A stretch of DNA of 64,000 bases from contig OZ017757.1 of the NCBI GenBank assembly GCA_963969365.1, positions 1,054,001 through 1,118,000 of the forward strand. The letters run 5' to 3'. Positions within the stretch are counted from its first letter, which is position 1; every line of letters begins with the position of its first letter. Made by a program: the position numbers and the translations under genes. This document shows positions 38,841 to 49,900 of this stretch, piece after piece. The notes under the pieces are model-generated. The model was not told where the DNA came from, ran no database searches, and worked only from the letters and a program-made list of their open reading frames with translations. This DNA comes from Asterochloris sp. CNOR1 (Eukaryota > Chlorophyta > Trebouxiophyceae > Trebouxiales > Trebouxiaceae).

Positions 38841-41800
38841 TCATCGCTGCCCTGCATGCTGAAGCTGTAGGCATCTGTGCCACTCATCAGCAGTCTTGCC
38901 AGCATCTGCAGTTTAGAACATCAGTTCAGTGAGACCCTTTGAGCAACTTGACAGAGCTGAGACAGCCTATCACTCAGACTGACTTCCAGACAGCAACTCA
39001 CATTTGAGCCATGGCGTGGCTGCTAGAGCAGGCTGCTGCCACCACTCTCGGTGGGCCTGCTGCACGCGGCGCTGTGCATCGTCCGCTGACCGTGCATTGC
39101 TTTTCATGGCGCCCTCCAGCACAGGCAGCTGCTCTGCAGCACCACACAGGCTTGCTGTCAGGAGGGTGCTGTGTGCATGCCTCACATGGTGCCTGCCAGC
39201 ATAAGCAGTTGTCCTGCACAGCCACAGTCAAAGTTGGCATGATGCAAACCAGTCTGCAGGCATGCAGCATACAAGCTGGTGACAATGGGTGATATCAAGC
39301 AGGCATGGTCGTGAAACTTTGCTGGGTGATGAGAAGCTGTCTTGCAGGCTCGCTCATGGGAGTGGGGCACACACCTGTCTGGACATCAAACTTGAGCTCA
39401 GCCGCCTGCTCCTGGAGATGCACCGCCGCCCGCGCCAGATGACTGGCCGTCTGCTGGCTTTCAGCCAAAGTGCCGCACCACTGCCCCTGGGTGGCCAGCA
39501 TCTGCTGCAGCTGGCCGCAGCTCTCCCTGCAGCTGTTCAGCAGCGCCGCTGGTGCCCTCACAGCGGCTGCCGTGTCCAGCCTGTGCATGCAGCAGACCGA
39601 GCGGGAGCGTGTGCATGGGGCTTGGTTGACCAGGAAACAGGACTGCATTGTGTGGACTACACGGCCTTGCAGAGGCCTCTTGACAAGCTCAGATGCTGGC
39701 GTCTGTGCCAGGCGGTGACAGAAACCACTGGGCCACATCAAACAGCGCCTTGGGCTGTCTGACTCGGCGCTTCAGGCTGGCACTGGGAATCATCCCTCAC
39801 CTGGACAGGTGAGCCAACACCTTGCCCATGACATCTGCCTGACCGGCCTCAGACCCCATGGCAGCCTCCAGGCGCCTGTCAGCAGCGTCTTGGGGACCTG
39901 CAGTGGATGGCAACGCCTTTCAGTGCAGGAGGAGCAGCAGCAGCAGCAGAGCAGTGTGTGCAGAATTGCGGAACCGCCAGCTGTCAAGCTACCAGGCTTG
40001 CCCTGTGCCAATCGGCACGCAATGCGCTGAATGTTCCCTGGATCCCAGCAGGTTTCCGGCCGACAACGCGGTCTGCAGCACCCCTCATGACCCTCGGCAG
40101 TGTGCCTTCGACTGCCTGCTGCACTGCTGGGCGTCCTGTGGCCCATGACAGTGCAGGCTGCATTGGCCCACTGGCACTTGGGCTGACCTGCTTGCTGCAG
40201 CTGCAGGGGTGGCTGGCTCCAGAATGCGGTGAGCTCCCTGGCAAAGCTGTCTGCCCCAGCGGCGCACTGCTGCTGCAAGCTGCTGGCAGCAGGCTGGAGG
40301 TGCTGATGCAGGTGCGTGTCCACAGCTGCTCCCTGATCCCTCCATCCGCGCAGGGTCAGATTGTTTGCAGCATAAGCTGCCTTGATCGCAGAGTTTAGAG
40401 CCTGCAACACCAGTGGTGCATCATCGAGTATGCACCAGTGAGGGTTGGGAGCAGCCACTGACTTGGAGCACAGGCTGACACAAGTCACAGCTTAATGTAT
40501 GCGTCCACCGACAGCACACAACGCCATTGGTTCTGAGTCAGAACACACCTCATCCTGTTGGTGGAAGTCAGCAATTTGCACCCACATGGTGGCCAGCATC
40601 AGCTTCTGCTGGTGCCCATTGTCCCGCTCATGCTGCATCCTGCCCTGCAGCAGCAGTTGAATGATGCATAGCTGTCAGCCTGCCATCTCACAGCAGCTGT
40701 GACGCGCTGCTCATGGCTCCTGACAGCACCTAATCATGGCTTCTGACAGTGTCTGCATGAATTATGGCAAGCAGGCCACTAAACAGTGGCCAACAGACTG
40801 CTCATCCCCTGTGCGATCACTACCAAAAGTTCTTGACATGTTCTGGCCAGCATTGCCCAGCACCAAGCCCACAAGGTTGTCAAATAATATGTCCAGCCCT
40901 ACCAGATCATCCTCCAGCTGCTGCAGGGCGGCCTGTGATCCTGCTGCCTCTGCACAGGCCTCTGCCAGCTGACGGCTGGCGCCTTGCTGCCTGCAGATGA
41001 GACCCAGAACAACATTAGCCAGGGATGCTCAGTCAGGTTGACTGCCTCAGCTGGGTCAGAACCCATGTTGTCTAGGTGGCAGTGACAGCAGAACGACGTA
41101 GGATCGGCTAGAATCATCTGCACGGGCAAAAGTAGGGAGGGTACCCAAATGAACATCGCTCGGCTGAACATGCCCAGCCAGCCCGGCAGGAGCACATCTG
41201 CAAGCTGACACGCCCTGGGCTCTGCACATGGCAGCATCCCTAGGGCAAAAGGCAGTACGTGCATGTTTTCTAGATGCGTCTGGAAAATCAGGCAGTGCAG
41301 CCTGCCTTTGCGGACCCACGTCTTGAGAAGCTGCTGCAATGTCTTCTGAGCATCCATGCCAGCCTGCATGGCTTTCTGCGCCTCGCAAAACAGCGCAACA
41401 TGCGCAGCCTGCCGCTGCCTTACCAAGTCATCAATGTCAGCAGTGCCTGCAAGCCAAATCTGAACTGACAAGAGATCTGGTGTTGTGAGCTGCAAGGCGC
41501 AGCACCTCAGCTGCTGTCATGTCTTGTGCAGAACAAGCCCCTGCTGTGAGCCTTTTGCTTTGCCCAAGGCCTCACCTCCCTCCCCCTGCAGTTCTGCTGC
41601 ATCTGCCTCTAGACTGAATGCGTCTGTGGCAAGGTGCAGCTCCTGCACGGCCTGCCTGCAGACCCCTGCATGCAAGTGCACAGCTGCTGAGAACATCTGG
41701 GCCCCAGTCAGCAGCCTTCAGCAAGCAGATGGCAGCTCTGCCGGTCATCTGGGCACTGCTTGCCAGCGCACAGCTGCTGAGAACACAGCAACCAATCAGG

Positions 41801-43321
41801 CAGCACTCAGCAAGCATCCTGCAGGCTTGCCTCTTCTTGGGGCAGAGTCTGCTGGTGCACAGCTGCTGGGCACACTGAAGGTGCAGATCAGCAGTGCTCA
41901 GCAGTATCACTGCAGGATCCCTCACCTATCAAGGCAGTGTGAACAGCAGCAGGTGAGGCAGCCAGTGCTGTCTCTGCACTGGCAATGAGTGCATCTGGCA
42001 CTGCTGACGCTACCGCCTCCACAGGCTCAGCAGAGGGCGCAACGCCGCTGCCTGCCTCTTGCAGGAACAACTGCATGGCCTGCAGTGCCTGTTGTGCACC
42101 TGGCTGCATGTTGCCTGGTCTGCCTGCACAGCAATGCACATGGTGAATCTGCGGGCTTGCTGCTGACCGCCTTAGGCCTGCTGTGCCCTTTGCTGTCTCA
42201 GCTCTGCAACTAGATCAACCGGCACGCCCATGCAATGAGGTTACAAGTTGCTCACAGCCCATTTGCTGTCTGCCGGTCGCCACCCTGGTGCTCCCCCAAC
42301 AGCCACCTCTGGAGCAGCCTGACTGCTATTGGATTGCAGGCGCAGAAAAAGTGCACCTGCCCTTGCTGCCTCTCACCTCCTCCTGGGCAGCCCCGCACAG
42401 CGGCAATCTTCTGCTGCAGCCTGTGCTGCATCTCCATAACCAGCTGGACCACCCTCTCTGTTCTCCTGGCGCATGCCTCTAAAGCTGCTGCCTGCAGGCA
42501 ATGCTGGCAGCTGAGTGTCCACAGTTACTTCATTGCAGCGCCTTGCCAGGCAGAGCATGCAGGTGGGCATCAGCAGCCCCAAAAAGGCTGCTGTCTGGAG
42601 CGAACGACCTTGAAGGGGGAATGTCAGCAGGCAGAGTATACATGCCAAAACAGCTATTGGTCCCTCAAGAGGGGTGCAGAGTGAAAGCAGCATGCGGCTT
42701 GCCTGAAGAGCAACCTCCTCTGCGTGCAGCTGATGAGCCTGCTGCTCCTGGAGGTGCCGCCCTAGCTCCCGCTGCTGTTGGTGGAGCCCCTCCTGCATCC
42801 AATAGGGCTGCCAGGGTTGGTAAGTTTCATGCACGCGGCTCATTGTGCCCATTGTTGCAGTACTTCATCCCAAAGACGGTCTGAGCAATGGCTGGGATGT
42901 GAGGGGCGGGCAGGCCTTCAAAGTGAGGCCGGCCCCAACATGACAGTGCAGATGGGCTGCTTTCAAGAGTAGTCAAGCGTGTTGGGACAGGAAGGGCACC
43001 TGCAGATGCCCCTTGTAGCCCACTCACTGCTTAATGGTTGGCAAAGCCACCCACCTTTGCCTCCTTCAGCTCAGCACTGGCCAACTGCAGCTTCCTGTTG
43101 AGCTTGTCACGATTTGTCAACAAGCGTTTCTGGGCTGGTTGGGGAGCCGGTGCAGCACACTGGGCTGCCAGCAAATTGAGATCTGCCAGGGCAGGCATTC
43201 TGCTCCGCAGAAAGTCCCACAGGGGGTCCAGATCTGCGGTCATCAACTGTTGCAGGGCCCCGCTGCACATGAGGCTCGGTGGGCAGCCTTGCTGTTGCAG
43301 CCAGAGATGCAGCTCCGCCAT
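38841..43321 (-). CDS. HAUS5: Augmin complex subunit 5-like (HAUS5/AUG5)
   Basis: Augmin recruits gamma-tubulin to existing microtubules in the spindle and phragmoplast. The start MAELHLWLQQQG followed by DLDPLWDFLRSRM matches the HAUS5/AUG5 N-terminus (a W-x3-LG-type head and an IW-x-F motif). Middle exons are coiled coil: QQRELGRHLQEQQAHQLHAE, VVQLVMEMQHRLQQKIAA, and DIDDLVRQRQAAHVALF near 41440. The C-terminal exons carry LPVLEGAMKSNARSADDAQR, then the family hallmark HREWWQQPALAATPWLK. The in-frame stop at 38970 is probably not used: an AAAT|GTGAGT donor joins in phase to an exon reading YAGKTADEWHRCLQLQHAG with stop at 38841, matching the W-x4-G-x-[ST]-x3-W ending of AUG5. Many middle joins are unresolved. 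A generic coiled-coil protein is less likely given both matching ends. Confidence 0.65.
39089..39230. repeat. Decayed acceptor-side exon copy in HAUS5
   Basis: The start of the exon encoding LPVLEGAMKSN (39089-39150) is repeated about 78-80 bp upstream in the gene, at 39169-39230. The copy keeps the CTGTGCAGG junction and the CTGGCAGGCACCATG counterpart of the coding sequence, read on the minus strand. Confidence 0.6.
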
Positions 43322-43517
43322 CTTGGTGGAGTGAAGCCTGCAGGAGCAGAGCAGCATCGACATGGTGTTTCATGGGCATGCCATGTTTGCCATCTCACCT
43401 CAGGCATGGGCTTTCACGACTGTCATGCTGCCGGCTTATATAAACGAGCCTCGGGGCTTGGCGCGAATGCTGCTGGTCAACAACATTGACCAGAGGTGAA
43501 CCTTTAGAAGATCAGCC
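43322..43517. promoter_or_regulatory. Divergent promoter of HAUS5 and the coiled-coil gene
   Basis: The two start codons are 196 bp apart and face away from each other. The region holds a TATATAAA box nearer the plus-strand gene, described separately. Confidence 0.45.
43437..43444 (+). promoter_or_regulatory. TATA box upstream of the coiled-coil gene
   Basis: A perfect TATATAAA sits 74 bp before the ATG at 43518 in otherwise G+C-rich DNA. Its distance fits a transcription start near 43470 and a 5' UTR of about 50 bases. It is the best TATA box I saw between genes in this window. Confidence 0.5.
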
Positions 43518-45081
43518 ATGGGTGAGCCTCAGCACTGGCAGCATTTTGCTCAAGTGGAGCATGAGGGCAGGCCTTGCATCTACAGCCTGGAGGCAAAACT
43601 TCAGGGCACAAAGCACAACTTGTGAGCCTGCCTGCTGCATTGCACCTCATGGACTTCTCTTGTGTGGATAGTCCCCATTCGCATGCAGCGAGCTGGCACT
43701 GAGCAATTTTACAGACATAGCATTCCAGTGCTCATTCACCTTGACAGAAATCAGCAACTCCTTGGTGAGCTTTGACTTGCATACAGAAGCTCAAAATGTG
43801 CAGACAATGCTTAAAGGAGCAGTCCCCTGCTATAGGAAACCTGGAGCCCAGAAGGTGCTGAGCTTCTTCAGGCTGTGCAGAGGCTGGCCCAAAAAGATGG
43901 CCTGGTCCTGAAGAACAGCAACGGTGAGCCTTGTGACCAAGCTTGCTGAATGCCCCTCTTGCTGGTCTCGCAATGAGGAAGCTGAGCCTGCTACATGTTA
44001 AAAACTGCAGGCAGGTGGTGTCTTCAGGGCTTGCATGACGTTCCTGACGAGCAAAGCTGGCAGGAGACTATCAGGTCAGCATTGGTGGCATTGCCTGTCC
44101 ATTCAAATGGATCTCGTGATATGTTGCAGCCGTGTTGGTGCACCCCCGCTCCTGATGTTGCAGCAAAACAGGCAGGTCATATCGACGGCAACATGATTTT
44201 GCCATTGTCAAGCCCCTGAAGCAACCTGCAAACTGTCCTCAATGCTCTCTGGCTTGCAGACTTCCTCCCAAAGGAGCACCTACAGCAGCCGACCAGCGGC
44301 GAAGCATCGATGCAGGTACTGCGGGGCTGTCTGTAGAGCGACACAGTGTCACACTGTGTTGAAGCCATGCTCCTGCCATGCAGAGCTTGCCCATGGCCTG
44401 CTTGCCAGGCACCAAGCTGCAGAAGAGCTTCAAAGGTCCCAGTGCAATGACATTCAGCAACTAATGGATAAGGTAAGTAAGCCTGGGCAAGCCCTGCATT
44501 GCTCAATAACAGCAGTGGCGGCTTCACTGCTCCTGAGGCAAGCAAGAGCAGAGCTGCAGCACTTTGCCATGCTCACACCAGAAAGCATGCACTGCTGGTA
44601 GGTGTTTGTGAGCGATGACGCAACATGAGCATGGAGGTGGACTGCACAGTCTGTGCACAAAGTGTGGACCATGTCATTGCTTGCTTAGCCTGAGAGGCAT
44701 GTCCTGACCCGGTCATGCTCCTTGATACAGGTCAAGCAGTTAGAGGAAGATACTGCCATCATGGAGCAGGACCTGATGAATGCAGAGAACAAAATACCAG
44801 GCTTTAAACGCACAGGGTCTGGCAGGAGCAGGAGGGCCAGAAGAGCAGCCAGCGGCAGCAAGCTTGCCAATCAGGCAGGAAGTCAGCCAGGTCCCAGCAT
44901 GTCACATGATGTGTTGGAGTCACTGCCAATATCTCAGGAAGGCACTCAGGGCACCACACAGCCAGCGACGCCTGCAACATCTCCTTCGTCACCAGCTGCC
45001 AACATTGGTTTGCCAAAGAGAGTGGACAAGAGGAGGGGCGGACGTAGTGGTAGAGGGGTCCAAAGAAGGCCAATAAAGTAG
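43518..45081 (+). CDS. Unknown protein with C-terminal coiled coil and basic tail
   Basis: I do not recognise this gene. The ATG at 43518 starts MGEPQHWQHFAQVEHEGRPC. The exon ends at an AACTT|GTGAGC donor near 43620 and joins in phase to ELALSNFTDIAFQCSFTLTE. Later candidate exons read AVQRLAQKDGLVLKNSN, DFLPKEHLQQPTSGEASMQ and LAHGLLARHQAAEELQRSQC. The last two join VKQLEEDTAIMEQDLMNAEN after a GTAAGT intron, so the C-terminal half is coiled coil. The tail is Ser/Pro/Gly-rich and ends strongly basic (LPKRVDKRRGGRSGRG), which could be a nuclear or nucleic-acid-binding signal. One internal join near 44030 does not keep phase in my model. The gene is divergent from HAUS5, but no functional link is shown. 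Confidence 0.5.
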
Positions 45082-45239
45082 TGACTTCACGTTGCTGCAT
45101 GTGGAGCGTGATGTGTGGTGTGGCCATGAGAGCTATGCGCAGGCAGCCTTGTTATGTCGACTGGTTAGCAGGCAAGGAACACATGATCAAATGCATGCCA
45201 TGTAAACAGTCACAATCAGTAGGCCTGCGTGAAACAGCG

Positions 45240-46824
45240 TCAACATGCCTCAGGCAGACTGGGGGCCTGTTCAAGTGCAATGCTTGAGGGCCCAGGGCAG
45301 TAGTCTGAGGGTGCAACAGAATCTGTGTCCTCACCAGTAGCATGTCCCCGCACAAAGCGGCTCAGCCGCCGAGAATGCATGCCACCCTCAGGATGAGCTT
45401 CTAAGGCAGCAAGGATATCTGCGCAGCTGATGTCAGCAGGTTTGTCCAGCAGCTGCTGAGAGTCCTCCCCATGCTTGTGCCTTACAAGGGTAATGCGGCC
45501 GTCTTGCTCATCCTGACTCTTGCTCATCAGGTGGTGGAACTGCGCAAGTCCATGCGCCAGCAAGCGCTGGAAGGATCCATCTAGGACAAGCTGCAGCTCA
45601 GCCTGCGGCTCTGCCTGCATGTGATTGGCTAGGTGTGACGTGGAGGTAGTTGGCGCCTTTCATTTGGGGTGAAAGGGTCTCTCACAACCTCACACAGGCT
45701 GCCTGCCATGCCAAGATGGCGTTGCCTTGCTACAGCTGCAGACACAACGTGAAGATGGAGTCTGTTGAACGGCGTCGCCTCCAGCATCTGCGCAGCAGAC
45801 AGCCTGCTCTGTTGCACGAGCATCTGACCTTGACGATGAATTCCAAGAAGCGCAGCTCCATGTCGTCAATGGCCGCTGAGCCAGCCCGCTTGAGGGCTGT
45901 GCGAGCCTTAGAGCTGACTGATGCCCACGCCTGCAGGGCCTGCAGCGCTGCGCGCTCATGCGACAGGGCAGTTGATGGGCCCAGTCTCTCCTTTCTTGCA
46001 TCTTGATTTGAGGCCCTGACGTGCTCCTCCCATTTCTGCAGGCACCTCAGTTTTGTGCAGCAAACATCTGCAAAATCAAGTCTGCAAACGTCATGACCCC
46101 TCTGCTGCAGCTGTGCCTCCTGATGAAATTGCACACAGAAGCTATAGTAAAGCAGCAGACATGGAGCATGCAAAATTGACTATCGAGTCCATGTTCCCGA
46201 ACAGTCTTGCAGTGAGCATGTCTGTGCAGGTGTCAAGGTACACCGCAGCAGACCTGGAGCACCCGAGACTGCCTGTCAGAGTCGATGTTCCGGAACAGCT
46301 CCCAAATGCCCACATTCTCTGGCAGCAGCGCTTGCTGGAGGGGGGTCAGATGGTTGCTGTATCCAAATGGAGCTGGCTGGAAGAGCTCAACCATGCCTGC
46401 AGGGTCAGGGGAGGTCTCAATGCTGTGCCCCGCGGGAGCTTGCCTGCAGGAGAGCTGCTTATCACCTGCATGCGTCAGTGGGCCTGACATATCTCTGAGC
46501 AGCCGCTCATTCAGGATGCGTCTGCAGGGAGACCACTGACTCAGCAAGGTATCTGCAACTCCACAGCTCATCTGCACATTCATACCTTCTCCTCTCTCTG
46601 CCTATGCTGTACAAGGCTTGCAGATCCTCCTGCTGCTGCTGGGTCCTGGGAACAGCTGTTGCGGTCTGACCAGGCTGGTCCTGCCACATCCTCTCCATTT
46701 TGCCAGCTTTTGCCTTTCCCTTTCTGCTGCGTAGAGGCCTTGACTTCTCAGCATGCTCCTCCTGTTCTAAGACTGCTGCCAGGGAGCTGCCATCTGGCAT
46801 GATGTAGGGCGCATGGCCTGCCAT
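45240..46824 (-). CDS. R3H domain-containing protein (R3HDM4-like)
   Basis: The C-terminal exon contains an R3H-type single-stranded nucleic-acid binding module: LDGSFQRLLAHGLAQFHHLM followed by DEQDGRITLVRHK, matching the family pattern of S-F-x-R-L-L-x-H and DE-DGR. The N-terminal part has GKAKAGKMERMWQD and LQALYSIGRERR joined to ILNERLLRDMSG, as in the R3H-associated N-terminal domain. A middle exon has WEEHVRASNQDARKERLG and SSKARTALKRAGS. Domain order fits R3HDM4-like proteins, whose function is not established. The ATG at 46824 is the first in frame, but an acceptor-like GCTAG lies just upstream, so a short first exon within the 125 bp divergent gap to DRC7 is possible. Confidence 0.7.
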
Positions 46825-46949
46825 GTAGGATGGCTTCACAACCTAGCAACGCCACACAATTGCCACAGTGGCACAGTAGGGCTACTATAGGTCAACGGTC
46901 ATGAGCAGCTCACTGTGGTACATGCCGGCCTCCTAGGCAGGGTGAGATC
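46825..46949. promoter_or_regulatory. Divergent promoter between the R3H gene and DRC7
   Basis: Only 125 bp separate the start codons of these two outward-facing genes. No TATA box is seen. Confidence 0.4.
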
Positions 46950-49900
46950 ATGGCAGCCGTGGAGCTGACCCCTGAGGTCCTCAAGGAGCGTCTTGAGGAA
47001 GCTCGCCGGTCTTACAAGCTCAATGTTGGGTGAGCGATGTCAGCGTGCCAGGTGCTAGGACACAGAGCTGCCACTGACTTGGCTTGCCACTGCAGATATG
47101 CTGCCCTCACAGCGCTGCCTTCAGGATTTGTGGAACAAGCCAAGAGACATAATGCAAGAATCTTGGAGCTGGAGCTCTCCAGGTGTGTAGAACAAACAGT
47201 GCGGCATTGCTGCCAAAGCCTGCCACATGCTGCTTGCAAGTTGCACTACTCTGATGTGCTGCTGCATGTCTTACTCCTCGCGCACCACGCTGCTGCAGCA
47301 ACAAACTGTCAGATCTGCCGGCAGACATTGGGGGGCTCCAGCAGCTGCGGGTGGTGCGCCTCAAATACAACAACCTGACACGCATCCCTGAGGTGCTGAC
47401 CAAGCTGCCAGCCCTCGAGGTCGTGGAGCTGTCTGGGAACCAGATCACCACGCTGGACGATGCAGTGCTGTCCAGGCTTGGAAATGTCAGGTGCTGACGC
47501 TGCGGTGCTGCACATATCGCTTTGCAGCCTGCCATGTGCTGCTCAGCAGTGCTGAAGTCAGGAGTCCCAAGCAGGCTACCATTGTCGGCAACTTGCTGTG
47601 CAGGTTGTACCTGGCTCATGGTCGTTGTGCCTCAAGCCCTTGTTATCCTGTGCATGCCAGATCTGACCACATTGGGCTTGCAAGCTGGGTGGGGTCATGC
47701 CTGTCATGCAGCCACCTTGACCTCTCAAACATGCCACACAGCCTTACAGAATAGATTCCCTGGATATGGGCGCCTGCAGGGAACTACTGACGCCTTGAGT
47801 GTGGGAGCCTGTACCCCCCTTCACAAGTCCTCCAATACAGTGCCAACAACACAAGCTAATGTGGATAAGCCACCGCCTGAGGCTGCCTGAAGGGACGTAG
47901 AGCTCCCAAAGAGTGCCATGCACGCTTAGACACTCCCTTTCTGGTGCACCTGCAGGGATCTGGACCTCTCCAACAATGCCATTGGCGAGGTGGGCGAGGG
48001 TGTCACCCACATGTCGGCGCTGCAAGTGCTGCAGCTGGAGAACAACAGGATCGACGCCCTACCTGACAACATGGGCAACTGCAAAAGCCTGATCAAGCTG
48101 GACCTGAGCACCAACAACCTGCACAGCCTCCCCGACTCCATGGGCAAGCTGCGCAAGATCCAGCGCCTCAACCTAGGGAACAACATGCTGCGGCGCGTGC
48201 CGCCCAGCATGGGGCACCTGAAGACCATCAAGGAGCTGGACCTCAGGTCAGCTTTAATTGCTGGCTGGCAATGGACTGGGCTTACCATGGGGCAGCTGCT
48301 GAGCTACCAGCATGGGGCCGCCTGAAGACCATCAGGGAGCTGATCTCACGACGGGCTCCTCTCTCCCAGCCATGTGGCAATTGGAGGTCCCTTAAGGAGT
48401 TGGGGTGTCCGTCTGGTGATATACTGGCAGCTGGCAGAGGATGGTGCTGGCCATGCGGTGCCTCAACTGTACATGCCAATGCAACAGGTTGAACAGCTTT
48501 GAGTGGGGCTGACGGGGTGGCCCAGACAGGCCAACCTGTTCAATAACCCCCAAGATTGCGGAGCCTCTCACATGGGGCTCTCTGGCTGCCCAGCTCTTGT
48601 AGACATCGTTCAAGAGCCTGTGCAGATGTTTATTTGAACATGGGCACCTGCTTGGCTGCTGCAGGTATAACAACCTGGACGAGGCATACCGCAGCAAAAG
48701 CGAGGAGGGCCTGAGTCGCTTCCTGGCCTTCCTGAGAGAAGAGGAGGAGCGGGAGCGCTTAGAGGAGATTGAGCGCCTCAAACCCATTGGCATTCAGGTG
48801 ACATGTTGCCTGGACAGACAGAAGTTCTGCTGGAAACACGTAGTGCCTGAAGACAATGGGATGCGAGCACCAAAGAGAGATGATGTAGGGTCAGCACAGC
48901 CATGTCCTGCATAATCAGGCTGGGCCTGGCCCGGCCCCTTGACAAACACGGTCGGCACGCTAGCACAGCCGCACTCTCGCTGAGGACAAGCTGAGCTTGA
49001 GGCATGCAAAGGGGCTTGGCACAAAGGTGTGCGGCAGCTTTTGCAGCATGATTATGGCACATCGGCGTCTGGGGGCAACCTTACAAAGCATGAAGACCAG
49101 CTCTGTGCCCAGCATGCATCCCTGAAGCGTACAAGGCCAGTGCCTAGCCCTGCACGCCATCAGCCTGCTTGCCCTGCCTTCACCAAACGCCGCTGCAAGG
49201 CCCTGCCAGTTCTGAGCCCTGCCTGTTCGCTGCATCTGGAAACAGCAAGTCGCTCCACAGATCAACACATCCATGCAGCACTGCTGCAAGGCTAAGCTAG
49301 CAATGTCATCACATGAGTATGTCGTGCTGCAGGCTGGCACTTACATAGAGTATCGGTGCAAGGCAGAGGCAGCGCAAGTGACTCGCCTAGAAGATGGAAC
49401 CCAGCGTGCGGTTGACAACAGGTGGGCATGAGGTCTGTGTACATGTCTGGGCAAAGCGTTTGGCTGGACAGACACGCGCAGCAGAGGGGCAAGTCTTACT
49501 GAGTACAGATGTCAAGGTGCCTGTCAGGCACTCAGGAGAGCTGTTTGCAGGACAAAGGTGCAGAGCAGCAAAACACATGCAATAGGCCTCTGGGACATCA
49601 AGGTGCTGCTTGAGCCTGGGGCATGCGCTCAATCAGAAGGGCTTCATGCTGCACGTTTGAAGGCCTGGTGCAGAGACGTCTATAAACAGCCTGCTTGCAG
49701 AATGCCGGGGCATGACATTCCCGTCCACTGCTGTCCATGCCAACTGGAGCTGCTCAGAAAGCACAGTCATATGAACGGGCCCATGCTGTTTGTGGTTGGT
49801 GACGCGGTCACCAGGAAACGGCAGCACTCCACATGCTTACGAGCTCTTTTTCATGAAGGTGCTGGATCCGCTCAGGGCACACAGTCACCCACAAGGGCTC

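Noticed and set aside
43423-43498. A plus-strand start reading MLPAYINEPRGLARML
   Set aside because: Joining it to the next coding segment would need an intron of about 11 bases, and it overlaps the TATATAAA box. The ATG at 43518 is a better start.
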